64,000 nucleotides of DNA from Yeosuana marina. Lineage in GTDB: Bacteria; Bacteroidota; Bacteroidia; Flavobacteriales; Flavobacteriaceae. This document shows, in pieces, positions 26,633 to 35,486 of the stretch (position 1 is its first letter; every line of letters begins with the position of its first letter). A program made the translations under genes and the position numbers. A model generated the notes under the pieces. It was not told where the DNA came from. It was given only the letters and a program-made list of their open reading frames with translations, and searched no databases. The stretch lies in assembly GCF_011762485.1 (NCBI RefSeq), contig NZ_JAAKGI010000001.1:310001-374000 (forward strand), given 5' to 3'.

Positions 26633-27161
26633 ATGTCAACTCGTATAATTCCATATCCAGAGGTGGTTGTCCAGAAGGAATAAATTCGTGTTTTAATGTT
26701 TTTTTCCAAACAAAATTGTTTCTTTCAGCCACCTTAACACTGGCTTTATTGGTTTTATGCGAAATGATTTGAAGTGTTTCAAGTTTTAGTTCTTGAAATG
26801 CAAATTTTGAAACTGCACGTATGGCTTGGCTCATCCAGCCATTTTTTTCGTAAGATTTACCAATGCAATACGCAAACTCGCCTTTATTTTTGTTCCAATC
26901 GATAGACTTTAAAATGATTAAGCCTGCGATGTTTTTAGTTAAAGTGTCTTTAATGGTAAAGGTATATTCTGATTTTGAAGCCATTAAATCAATACGCTTA
27001 ACAATGTAAGATTTGGAGCTGTCCAGAGTTCTGTTTTCAGACAGTGTTTTAGGTAAATAGCGTTTAAAACGCTCAGTATTTGATACTAATAATTTATTAA
27101 GATTAAGAGCGTCTTCGGGTTTTAAGTATTCAATAAAAAATGTATCTGAACGGTAATTCAT
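26622..27161 (-). CDS. GNAT-family N-acetyltransferase (RimJ/RimL-like)
   Basis: 179 residues with an acetyl-CoA fold of the RimJ/RimL class. 'EFAYCIGKSYEKNGWMSQAIRAVSKFAFQEL' is the pyrophosphate-loop region and 'ISHKTNKASVKVAERNNF' is the common motif after it. The substrate is unknown. It sits inside the heme operon, overlapping hemF by 11 nt, with a 108-nt gap after hemE. Confidence 0.85.
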   Translation of the reverse strand: MNYRSDTFFIEYLKPEDALNLNKLLVSNTERFKRYLPKTLSENRTLDSSKSYIVKRIDLMASKSEYTFTIKDTLTKNIAGLIILKSIDWNKNKGEFAYCIGKSYEKNGWMSQAIRAVSKFAFQELKLETLQIISHKTNKASVKVAERNNFVWKKTLKHEFIPSGQPPLDMELYELTYER

Positions 27162-27269
27162 TTAATAGCAATTGGTCTATAAGTTGTTTAAAGACTGAAT
27201 GTTAAAATTAAAAAATAGATTCAATAAACCTACTTTTTAATTTTAAATATTCATGCTTATTTAAAAGCT

Positions 27270-28298
27270 CTAGACTTCTTTATATTCTTTTACAGCATCA
27301 ATAAAAGCTTTGGCATTTTCTAAAGGAATATTAGGCAAAATACCATGACCTAAGTTTGCGATGTATTTGTCTTTACCAAATTCACGAATCATTTGATGTA
27401 CCATCTTTTTGATTTCTGATGGTGGCGATAATAATCTCGCAGGATCAAAATTACCCTGAAGAGTAATGTTTCCGCCTGTTAATTCACGCGCTATTTTTGG
27501 AGAGCATGTCCAATCAACCCCTAATGCAGAAGCATTCGATTGTGCCATATCTTCTAACGCAAACCAACATCCTTTTGCAAAGGCAATAACGGGTGCTTCG
27601 TCTTTTAAAGCTTCTATGATCTGATTGATATATTGCCAAGAAAACTCTTGATAATCAACAGGAGATAGCATACCTCCCCAAGAATCAAAAATCTGTACGG
27701 CATCAACACCAGCCTTTACTTTAGCTTTTAAATAAGCAATCGTAGTATCTGTAATTTTTTGTAATAATTGGTGTGCTGCTATGGGGTTTGTAAAACAAAA
27801 TTCTTTGGTTTTATCATAAGTCTTACTTCCTTGACCTTGAACAACGTAACAAAGAATAGTCCACGGCGAGCCTGCAAAACCAATAAGTGGAACTTCATCA
27901 TTCAACAATTCTTTAGTTGCTTTTATAGCTTGCATTACATAGCCTAGTTCTACGTTTACATCGGGAACAACAACAGCATCTACGCCTTTTTGATCACGAA
28001 CGGGATTTGGTAAATACGGACCAAAATTGGGTTTCATTTGGACTTCTATATTCATTGCCTGTGGGATCACCAAAATATCACTAAACAATATGGCAGCATC
28101 CATACCAAATCGGCGAATAGGTTGAACTGTAATTTCACTAGCCAACTCAGGAGTTCTGCAGCGTGTAAAGAAATCATATTTTTCACGAATAGCTATAAAT
28201 TCTGGTAAATAACGGCCTGCTTGACGCATCATCCAAACTGGTGGGCGTTCAATAGTTTCTCCTTTTAAAGCTCTTAAAAATAAATCGTTCTTAATCAT
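27270..28298 (-). CDS. hemE: uroporphyrinogen decarboxylase
   Basis: Removes four carboxyl groups from uroporphyrinogen III. 342 residues. The hallmark '[17 protein letters not shown]' is near residue 18, '[20 protein letters not shown]' follows, and '[12 protein letters not shown]' and '[15 protein letters not shown]' complete the active site. Starts 15 nt after hemCD on the same strand. Confidence 0.97.
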   Translation of the reverse strand: MIKNDLFLRALKGETIERPPVWMMRQAGRYLPEFIAIREKYDFFTRCRTPELASEITVQPIRRFGMDAAILFSDILVIPQAMNIEVQMKPNFGPYLPNPVRDQKGVDAVVVPDVNVELGYVMQAIKATKELLNDEVPLIGFAGSPWTILCYVVQGQGSKTYDKTKEFCFTNPIAAHQLLQKITDTTIAYLKAKVKAGVDAVQIFDSWGGMLSPVDYQEFSWQYINQIIEALKDEAPVIAFAKGCWFALEDMAQSNASALGVDWTCSPKIARELTGGNITLQGNFDPARLLSPPSEIKKMVHQMIREFGKDKYIANLGHGILPNIPLENAKAFIDAVKEYKEV

Positions 28299-28313
28299 AT
28301 TGGTTGTTGTGTT

Positions 28314-29891
28314 TTACACGTAATATTCATTCACTAATTCAATCACACTTTCAACAGTTGGTACCTTAGCTGTACGAACATCTTTAAAGTGTTTTTTTGC
28401 TTCTTTTGCGGTAGTTTCACCTATACAAAAAGCTATTTTCTTTGGTTTATTTTGAGATATATAACTTTCCACTGTTGATGGGCTGTAGAACATAACTCCT
28501 TCTGTAGAGTCATCAACTTTTATAGATGAATAGACTGTTTGATACGCTTCCACTTCATTAACAGTGATGTTATTTTCTTCTAAAATTTTTGGTAACTCAT
28601 CTAAACGTAAATTGCTACAAAAATAAGTCACTTCGGTTCCTTCAATATAATCTACTAAATAATTAGCTAAATTTTTAGCGTTATTTTCTGAATGGGTTAC
28701 GCTGCCAATTTTTTGTTCTATTAATTTTTTTGTCCGCCTTCCAACGCAATAAATACTATTAAACTGTAACTCTTCTGCTGAAAAATTTGTTATTAGAGAT
28801 TCAACAGCATTCTTACTAGTGATTATAATATTTTTAAGATTTGATTTTAAAATTGTTTTTGGAATTCGGTTAATGCTCACTTTAATGAAGTCAGCACTTT
28901 TTACAGATATTTTATGATTTAATAAATGCCTTTGATCTTCGGTTAATGTTTTTGTAGAGTAAACCATGGTTTGTTTTTCCGATCTTAGCAATTCATCCAT
29001 TAAACGTTTGCCACCACGTTCTATAACATAGTCGGCACAGAATTTTGCGATGGTATGATGAGAACCTAATTTTTCAACACGAGTCACCTCAATTTTTTTA
29101 GAGCCATCTCTACTTAATAAAACACCTTTAAAAGAAACTTCTTCGTTTTTAATTTTAGCTAAAGCTCCAATAGGAGCAGTGCATCCACCTTCTAACCGAT
29201 TTAAAAACTCACGCTCTATAGTAGTGCAAATCTCGGTTTCTTCATCATTTAATTCAGCACAGGCATTTACCGCGTATTCATTTTCTTTAAGAGATGTAAT
29301 CATCACTGCTCCTTGAGCAGGAGCAGGAATCATCCAATCTAAGTTAATGGCTTCCTCCGGTCGTATACCAATTCTACCTAAACCAGCGGCAGCAAAAATA
29401 GCACCATTCCAATCGTCATTGTCTTTTAGTTTTTGCATACGCGAGTTTACATTTCCACGTAAATCAACAATGGTATGCGTTGGAAATCGGTTAAGCCACT
29501 GTGCGCGCCTTCGTAAACTACCTGTTGCAATAATGGCCTCTTTTTGCGATAAAAACTCTTCGTTATTTTTAAAAACCAAGGTGTCGTTAATATTACCTCT
29601 TTTTATAACGGCGGCTTGAATAATGCCTTTTGGTAAGATGGTTGGAACATCTTTAAGTGAATGAACGGCAATATCAATATCTTCGTTCAACATAGCTATA
29701 TCTAAGGTTCTGGTAAAAATACCAGTAATTCCTAGTTCGTATAAAGGTTTGTCTAGAACTAAATCTCCGGTTGATTTAACAGGAACTAATTCTGTTTTGT
29801 AGCCTAAATTTTCAAGTTGTTGTTGTACAGTTTTAGCCTGCCATAATGCTAATTCACTATCGCGAGTACCAATTCGTATGATTTCAGACAT
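28314..29891 (-). CDS. hemCD: fused hydroxymethylbilane synthase / uroporphyrinogen-III synthase
   Basis: 525 residues holding two sequential enzymes. HemC (1-~305) has the start 'IIRIGTRDSELALWQA', 'LRRRAQWLNRFPTHTIVDLRGNVNSR' and the dipyrromethane-attachment Cys237 in 'LEGGCTAPIGALA'. HemD (~310-525) has 'IIITSKNAVESL' and 'MFYSPSTVESY'. The fusion channels the unstable hydroxymethylbilane. A single continuous frame with no frameshift. It overlaps hemA by 8 nt. Confidence 0.95.
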   Translation of the reverse strand: MSEIIRIGTRDSELALWQAKTVQQQLENLGYKTELVPVKSTGDLVLDKPLYELGITGIFTRTLDIAMLNEDIDIAVHSLKDVPTILPKGIIQAAVIKRGNINDTLVFKNNEEFLSQKEAIIATGSLRRRAQWLNRFPTHTIVDLRGNVNSRMQKLKDNDDWNGAIFAAAGLGRIGIRPEEAINLDWMIPAPAQGAVMITSLKENEYAVNACAELNDEETEICTTIEREFLNRLEGGCTAPIGALAKIKNEEVSFKGVLLSRDGSKKIEVTRVEKLGSHHTIAKFCADYVIERGGKRLMDELLRSEKQTMVYSTKTLTEDQRHLLNHKISVKSADFIKVSINRIPKTILKSNLKNIIITSKNAVESLITNFSAEELQFNSIYCVGRRTKKLIEQKIGSVTHSENNAKNLANYLVDYIEGTEVTYFCSNLRLDELPKILEENNITVNEVEAYQTVYSSIKVDDSTEGVMFYSPSTVESYISQNKPKKIAFCIGETTAKEAKKHFKDVRTAKVPTVESVIELVNEYYV

Positions 29892-31143
29892 CGATTAAAG
29901 TTTCTAATTGGAACACTTTTTTTATAAGCTCAAGGCTGTCATCTGTAGAGATATTATCGTCCTTTAAGTGATGAGCAAAGTGGTTTGTTATTTTTTGAAT
30001 AATATTATTGCTAATTAATTCGGCTTGTTCTTCATTAAAATCAGCATTTTTTTTGCGTTGTAATTCTAATTCAGCATTTTTAAAGTCGATTAACTTATTT
30101 TTTAACGCTTTAATGGTGGGAGCAAATTTTCTGGTTTCTAACCAGTCATTAAACTCTTTTTTTACCTCTTCAATAATGGTTTCAGCAAGAGGAATGTGCT
30201 CTTTTCTTTTTTCTTGAGTTTCATCTGTAATTCTAGATAAATCATCTAAATGAACCAGCATTACATTAGGTAAATCTTCAACGTTGTCATGCACATTTTT
30301 TGGAATCGATAAATCTAGAATTAATAATGGTTTATCGGACTGGATAAGATGCTTATCAATGGTCGGTCTTTGTGCTCCTGTAGCGACAATTAAAATATCT
30401 GAGTTGCTAATTTCCTCTTGTAAATTGGTATAATCCTTAACAACTAAGTTAAATTTTCCAGCAATATGTTCTGCTGTATTTTTAGTTCTATTAATGAGTG
30501 TAATGCGCTCATTTTTAGTATGCTTGACTAGGTTTTCGCAAGTATTTCTTCCAATTTTTCCTGTACCAAAAAGCAAGATGTTTTTGTGTGATATGTCTTC
30601 AACGGTATGAAATATATACTGTACGGAAGCAAAAGACACTGATGTAGCTCCAGATGAGATGTCTGTTTCAGTTTTAATACGCTTGCTGGCCTGAATAACG
30701 GCATTAACAAGTCGTTCTATAAACGGATTAAGTAAATCCATTTTTTTTGAAATAATGGCACTCTTTTTTATTTGACTAATAATTTCAAAATCGCCCAAAA
30801 TTTGACTATCTAAACCAGAACCAACACGAAATAAATGTGAGATAGCTTCTTGGTTTTTATAAATGTATGCTACTTTTTGAAACTCCTCTACAGTTCCCTT
30901 AGTGTTATCGCATAATAATTTGATGAGTTGAAATGGATGTTGAGCAAATCCATAAATTTCGGTTCTATTACAAGTAGATGTAACAACCAAACTTTCAATA
31001 CCGGCTTCTTTAGCTTGATTGAGTAAGTTTATCCTTGAATTTTCATCTAAACTAAAGTGTCCTCTTATGTCGGCATCAGCTTTTTTATAACTTAAACCAA
31101 TGGCATAAAAAGAACTACTTTTAGAAACATTATATTGATGCAT
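29884..31143 (-). CDS. hemA: glutamyl-tRNA reductase
   Basis: First step of C5-pathway heme synthesis: glutamyl-tRNA to glutamate-1-semialdehyde. 419 residues. The catalytic Cys58 is in 'VVTSTCNRTEIYG'. The NADPH-binding domain has 'ILLFGTGKIGRNTC', and there is a C-terminal helical dimerisation domain (~320-419). hemL is not nearby. It heads the operon, with two TACATTTG elements just upstream. Confidence 0.97.
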   Translation of the reverse strand: MHQYNVSKSSSFYAIGLSYKKADADIRGHFSLDENSRINLLNQAKEAGIESLVVTSTCNRTEIYGFAQHPFQLIKLLCDNTKGTVEEFQKVAYIYKNQEAISHLFRVGSGLDSQILGDFEIISQIKKSAIISKKMDLLNPFIERLVNAVIQASKRIKTETDISSGATSVSFASVQYIFHTVEDISHKNILLFGTGKIGRNTCENLVKHTKNERITLINRTKNTAEHIAGKFNLVVKDYTNLQEEISNSDILIVATGAQRPTIDKHLIQSDKPLLILDLSIPKNVHDNVEDLPNVMLVHLDDLSRITDETQEKRKEHIPLAETIIEEVKKEFNDWLETRKFAPTIKALKNKLIDFKNAELELQRKKNADFNEEQAELISNNIIQKITNHFAHHLKDDNISTDDSLELIKKVFQLETLIDV

Positions 31144-31167
31144 AAATAGCTTTCAATTTTTTTTTAA

Positions 31168-31190
31168 CAAATGTATGTTGCTCAAATGTA
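31168..31190 (-). promoter_or_regulatory. twin -7 elements (TACATTTG) upstream of hemA
   Basis: Two exact TAnnTTTG matches on the minus strand (31168-31175 and 31183-31190), 15 nt apart. The proximal one has a TTG 21 nt further upstream. They face away from the araC-like gene in a 170-bp divergent gap. Confidence 0.45.
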
Positions 31191-31313
31191 AAAAAACAAC
31201 GCCAAAAGAACTTTTAGTGTCGATTTGAGGTTTTTAACTGTTTTTTTAACGAGTAAATGATATTTATCATATTTTTGGGGGCAAATAACGTACTTTTTAT
31301 ATCGTAATTTAGA

Positions 31314-32237
31314 ATGAATCCAAATAACAGCAATCTATTACAAGATAAAAATAACAAAAAAAATGTCGCTAAAGGGTATTTTGAAGAAACGGCAGTTGAT
31401 GATGATTTTTTTGTTCTAGCCTATAAGAATGATGAGGAAAGGGTTATAAATTTAGAGCGAAGCGTTCAAAATAATTTTATACAGTTTCATTTTTGTTTAA
31501 AGGGTCTAAGTAAGTTTGTCTTTAATGAGGGCGCTTATATTTTAAACATACTTGAAGAAAATTCGTTATTACTTTATAACCCACAAAAGAGCTTACCAAT
31601 TAATCTTGAAATAAATCCAAACTCATGGGTTGTTTCTGTTTTAATTTCTATCAAAAAGTTTCATTCCTTATTTTCTTTAGAAGCCAATTATATCTCGTTT
31701 TTAAACGAGGATAATAAAGAAAAAAAATATTATAAGGATGGAGAAATATCTCCCTCAATGGCTATTGTTTTAAATCAATTAATCAATTACAACCTAAATC
31801 AATCTATAAAACAATTATATTTTAGAGGAAAAGCTTATGAAATTTTAAGCTTGTATTTCAATAGAAATGAAGATACTTACAATATTGAACAGTGCCCTTT
31901 TTTAGTTGATGAAACTAATGTAACTAAAATAAAGAAAGCTAAAGATATTATTATTTCTAGAATGGCCGAACCTCCAAGTTTACAGGAATTGGCTGATGAA
32001 ATTGGGCTAAGTTTAAAAAAATTAAAAGACGGATTTAAACAAATTTATGGAGACTCGGTTTTTAGTTTTTTATTTGATTATAAAATGGAAGTAGCCAGAA
32101 AGCTCTTGGAGTCTGGAGATAATAATGTTAATGAAGTTGGTCTTAGAGTGGGCTATAGTACATCGAGTCATTTTATTGCAGCGTTTAAAAAGAAGTATGG
32201 TACAACACCAAAGAAATATATTATGTCTTTAAATTAA
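31314..32237 (+). CDS. AraC-family regulator, PchR-like
   Basis: 307 residues. The C-terminal ~100 residues contain two helix-turn-helix motifs ('PPSLQELADEIGLSLKKLKDGFKQIYG' and 'NVNEVGLRVGYSTSSHFIAAFKKKYGTTPKKY'). The last block and the N-terminal 'FHFCLKGLSKFVF' segment resemble PchR-type iron/siderophore regulators. Divergent from hemA and followed by hemH, so it is a candidate heme or iron regulator. No operator was identified. Confidence 0.85.
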   Translation: MNPNNSNLLQDKNNKKNVAKGYFEETAVDDDFFVLAYKNDEERVINLERSVQNNFIQFHFCLKGLSKFVFNEGAYILNILEENSLLLYNPQKSLPINLEINPNSWVVSVLISIKKFHSLFSLEANYISFLNEDNKEKKYYKDGEISPSMAIVLNQLINYNLNQSIKQLYFRGKAYEILSLYFNRNEDTYNIEQCPFLVDETNVTKIKKAKDIIISRMAEPPSLQELADEIGLSLKKLKDGFKQIYGDSVFSFLFDYKMEVARKLLESGDNNVNEVGLRVGYSTSSHFIAAFKKKYGTTPKKYIMSLN

Positions 32238-32244
32238 TTTAAAA

Positions 32245-32406
32245 ATGAAATATCTAACTCCAGAAATCGAGGCATTATCTAAATACGAAAATTCGAAATC
32301 TTTAGTGCGTTCTAATGTGTCTTGCGGAATTTTTCAAGATTGTGATTATAATGAAGAACGACCTAAATTATACCATCAACAAAAAACAGAACAAGCTAAA
32401 AGTTAA
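32245..32406 (+). CDS. candidate 53-aa protein coupled to the AraC gene
   Basis: ATG 32245 is 7 nt after the AraC stop and opens a 53-codon frame ending at TAA 32404. The product starts MKYLTPEIEALSKYENS, is hydrophilic, and contains two Cys (27 and 33, 'SCGIFQDCDY'). The tight spacing suggests translational coupling. No family is recognised and there is no signal peptide. Confidence 0.5.
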   Translation: MKYLTPEIEALSKYENSKSLVRSNVSCGIFQDCDYNEERPKLYHQQKTEQAKS

Positions 32407-32484
32407 TCTTTTTGAAAAGAAATAAAGAATAAATCAAAATAACACGTAATGGCGTTATCTTCGTAATAAAAAATAATATTGTTA

Positions 32485-33498
32485 ATGAAAAAGGGTGTTT
32501 TACTAGTAAACCTTGGTTCTCCAGATAGTCCAGAACCAAAAGATGTTAAGAACTATTTAGGTGAATTTTTAATGGATGAACGTGTAATTGACCTGCCGCT
32601 TTGGGCAAGAACATTACTCGTTAAAGGCATTATATTAAAAACACGTCCCAAAGCGTCGGCCGCGGCGTACAAAAAGATTTGGTGGGACGAAGGTTCTCCG
32701 CTAATTGTGTTATCAGAACGATTACAGGAAAAAGTTGAAAAACAAGTAGAGGTTCCAGTTGGTTTAGCCATGCGTTACGGAAGTATGTCTATTCAAAAAG
32801 GACTTCAGGATTTAGTAGATAAAGGGGTAGAAGAAGTGTTACTAATTCCGTTATATCCGCAATTTGCCATGGCAACTACCGAGACCATTGTTGTGTTGGC
32901 AGATGAGATTCAAAAAGCACAGTTTCCCAATTTAAAAATAGAATCACTACCAGCTTTTTATAATAATCCAGATTATATCAAAGTACTTTCAAATTCTATA
33001 AAAAAACACTTAGAAGGAAAAACCTATGAACATCTATTGTTTTCCTATCACGGAGTTCCTGAACGACATATTAGAAAAAGTGATATTACTAAATCGCATT
33101 GTAAAATAGATGGAAGTTGCTGTTCAACACCTTCAAAAGCGCATGAATTTTGTTATAGACATCAATGTTATGAGGTCACTAGATTAGTTGGTGAAACCTT
33201 AAAATTAAAAGAAGGAACGTTTTCTACGTCGTTTCAATCGCGACTAGGTTTTGATCCTTGGTTGCAACCGTATACAGATAGAACCATTGAGCGTTTAGGA
33301 AAACAAGGCATAAAAAACATGGCTATTGTAACTCCTGCTTTTGTTAGCGATTGTTTAGAGACTTTAGAAGAAATAGCTATGGAAGGACAAGAAATTTTTC
33401 ACGAAATGGGAGGCAAAGATTTTACCACGATTCCATGCTTAAATGATGATGCCGAATGGGTATCATTAGTATCAAAATGGATTACTAACTGGGTTTAA
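32485..33498 (+). CDS. hemH: ferrochelatase
   Basis: Inserts Fe2+ into protoporphyrin IX. 337 residues from ATG 32485 (an upstream in-frame TTG would add MLM-type residues and is less likely). Core motifs are 'LLVNLGSPDSPEPKDVKNYL', 'LFSYHGVPERHI' with the catalytic His, and 'VSDCLETLEEI' near the C-terminus. A Cys-rich loop ('CKIDGSCCSTPSKAHEFC') is of the kind that binds a 2Fe-2S cluster in some ferrochelatases. Confidence 0.96.
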   Translation: MKKGVLLVNLGSPDSPEPKDVKNYLGEFLMDERVIDLPLWARTLLVKGIILKTRPKASAAAYKKIWWDEGSPLIVLSERLQEKVEKQVEVPVGLAMRYGSMSIQKGLQDLVDKGVEEVLLIPLYPQFAMATTETIVVLADEIQKAQFPNLKIESLPAFYNNPDYIKVLSNSIKKHLEGKTYEHLLFSYHGVPERHIRKSDITKSHCKIDGSCCSTPSKAHEFCYRHQCYEVTRLVGETLKLKEGTFSTSFQSRLGFDPWLQPYTDRTIERLGKQGIKNMAIVTPAFVSDCLETLEEIAMEGQEIFHEMGGKDFTTIPCLNDDAEWVSLVSKWITNWV

Positions 33499-33512
33499 AC
33501 CACAAATAATAA

Positions 33513-34862
33513 ATGGCAAAAATATCTTCCCAAGACTTGGGGTCTCAACCAATAAGCAAATTACTTATTAAGCAAGCTGTTCCTGCATCAATAGGGATTT
33601 TAGTGATGTCTCTAAATATTTTAGTAGACACTATTTTTGTTGGAAATTGGATAGGTTCTATTGCTATAGCCGCCATTAATGTTGTGCTACCAGTATCCTT
33701 TTTTATTGCAGCGTTAGGGATGTCAATTGGTATTGGAGGATCGTCAATTATCTCGCGAGCTTTAGGGGCTAATAACAATAAAAAAGCATTAAAAACTTTT
33801 GGCAATCAAATAACTCTTACGTTGTTGCTAACCATTAGTTTGGTTGTTATAGGATTAACGTTTAGAGACAGCATTATTTTGTCTTTTGGTGGTAAAGGAG
33901 CTATTTTCAATCCTGCTAAAATTTATTACACTATTGTCCTTTATGGTGTTCCCTTTTTAGCACTTTGCATGATGGGAAACACGGTTATTCGAGCAGAAGG
34001 CAAACCCAAATTTGCGATGTATGCCATGATGATTCCGTCTGTTAGTAACTTGCTTTTAGACTATATTCTAATTAATGTATTAGACTTTGGAATGGAAGGT
34101 GCCGCTTGGGCAACCTCAATTTCCTATGTGCTTTGTTTGGGTTTTATTGTTTGGTTTTTTCTATCCAAATATTCTGAGTTAAAAATAAGCTTTTCGCATT
34201 TTGGATTAAGTAAGTCTATTGTGTCAGAAATAGGATCACTTGGGTTTGTAACCTTATCTAGACAAGCTGTAGTGAGTATTACCTATTTATTTATGAATAA
34301 TATCTTATATGATTTAGGCGGAGAAACCTCAGTAACATCATATGCCATAGTGGGAAGAATGTTAATGTTTGCAATGTTTCCTGTGTTAGGTTTAACACAA
34401 GGATTTTTACCCATTGCAGGATTTAATTATGGGGCCCAGAATTTTACTAGAGTGAGGCACACCATTAATATTGCCATCAAATACGCTATGATTATGGCTA
34501 CGTTGGTATTTATTTTGTTAATGATTTTCCCTGAAGAAATAACTAGAATGTTCACGTCTGATGTAGCTGTTTTAAGTAAAACACCAAGCGATATGCGTTG
34601 GGTTTTTGCTGCAACTCCTATTATAGCTATTCAACTTATTGGGGCTGCTTATTTTCAAGCTATAGGAAAAGCTATACCTGCTCTACTTTTAACGCTATTG
34701 CGTCAAGGACTATTTTTTATTCCTTTAATTTTAATTCTGCCAAAATTTTACGGAGAGTTAGGTGTTTGGATGTCATTCCCCATTTCAGATGTATTATCTA
34801 CAGCGGTGACAGCCTACTTTTTAAATAAAGAAGTGAGAAAAGAGTTAATCAATAAGGACTAG
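33513..34862 (+). CDS. MATE-family multidrug/toxin efflux transporter
   Basis: 449 residues with twelve predicted membrane helices in two six-helix halves. 'ISKLLIKQAVPASIGILVMSLN' and 'VDTIFVGNWIG' are the usual N-terminal MATE pattern, and the second half starts 'SKSIVSEIGSLGFVTLSRQA'. Likely Na+- or H+-coupled; the substrate is unknown. It sits 14 nt after hemH and 25 nt before the HemJ-like gene. Confidence 0.9.
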   Translation: MAKISSQDLGSQPISKLLIKQAVPASIGILVMSLNILVDTIFVGNWIGSIAIAAINVVLPVSFFIAALGMSIGIGGSSIISRALGANNNKKALKTFGNQITLTLLLTISLVVIGLTFRDSIILSFGGKGAIFNPAKIYYTIVLYGVPFLALCMMGNTVIRAEGKPKFAMYAMMIPSVSNLLLDYILINVLDFGMEGAAWATSISYVLCLGFIVWFFLSKYSELKISFSHFGLSKSIVSEIGSLGFVTLSRQAVVSITYLFMNNILYDLGGETSVTSYAIVGRMLMFAMFPVLGLTQGFLPIAGFNYGAQNFTRVRHTINIAIKYAMIMATLVFILLMIFPEEITRMFTSDVAVLSKTPSDMRWVFAATPIIAIQLIGAAYFQAIGKAIPALLLTLLRQGLFFIPLILILPKFYGELGVWMSFPISDVLSTAVTAYFLNKEVRKELINKD

Positions 34863-34887
34863 TTTATATTGTAAAAACGGAGACTAT

Positions 34888-35436
34888 ATGGAGTTTTATA
34901 ATTATATAAAATCGTTTCACCTCATATTTGTTATTACATGGTTTGCTGGCTTATTTTACATTCCCAGATTGTTTGTTTACCAAATAGAATCGTTTCATAA
35001 ACCATCACCAGAGAAGGAAATTTTAGGAAAACAGCTTAAACTTATGGCCAAACGGTTGTGGTATATTATTACTTGGCCTTCAGCGATTTTAGCAACTATT
35101 TTTGCTATTTGGTTACTTATTTTACAACCGTATTGGTTGCAACAACCTTGGATGCATGTTAAATTAGCATTTGTTATTCTTCTTATACTGTATCATCTTA
35201 AAACACATCAATACTTTAAACAATTACAAAATGATGTGGTTAAAAAAACATCTAGTTTTATGCGTATTTGGAATGAAGGGGCCACTTTTATTTTATTTGC
35301 AGTTGTCTTTTTGGTAATTTTAAAAAATGCTATTAATTGGATTTATGGACTTATTGGTCTTATCCTTTTAGCACTCCTAATTATGATAGGTTTTAAGCTC
35401 TATAAAACTATAAGAGCTAAAAATCCTGATGCGTGA
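34888..35436 (+). CDS. hemJ: protoporphyrinogen oxidase HemJ-like membrane protein
   Basis: 182 residues with four to five membrane helices. The conserved His11 and Arg27 are in 'KSFHLIFVITWFAGLFYIPRL', and a second block is 'PWMHVKLAFVILLILYH'. HemJ oxidises protoporphyrinogen IX to protoporphyrin IX in bacteria lacking HemG/HemY, and neither of those is in this window. Its place just after hemH supports that function. Confidence 0.88.
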   Translation: MEFYNYIKSFHLIFVITWFAGLFYIPRLFVYQIESFHKPSPEKEILGKQLKLMAKRLWYIITWPSAILATIFAIWLLILQPYWLQQPWMHVKLAFVILLILYHLKTHQYFKQLQNDVVKKTSSFMRIWNEGATFILFAVVFLVILKNAINWIYGLIGLILLALLIMIGFKLYKTIRAKNPDA

Positions 35437-35486
35437 TAATATTGGTTTGATTATTGCTATATTTAATACTCTTTACATTTTAAAGC

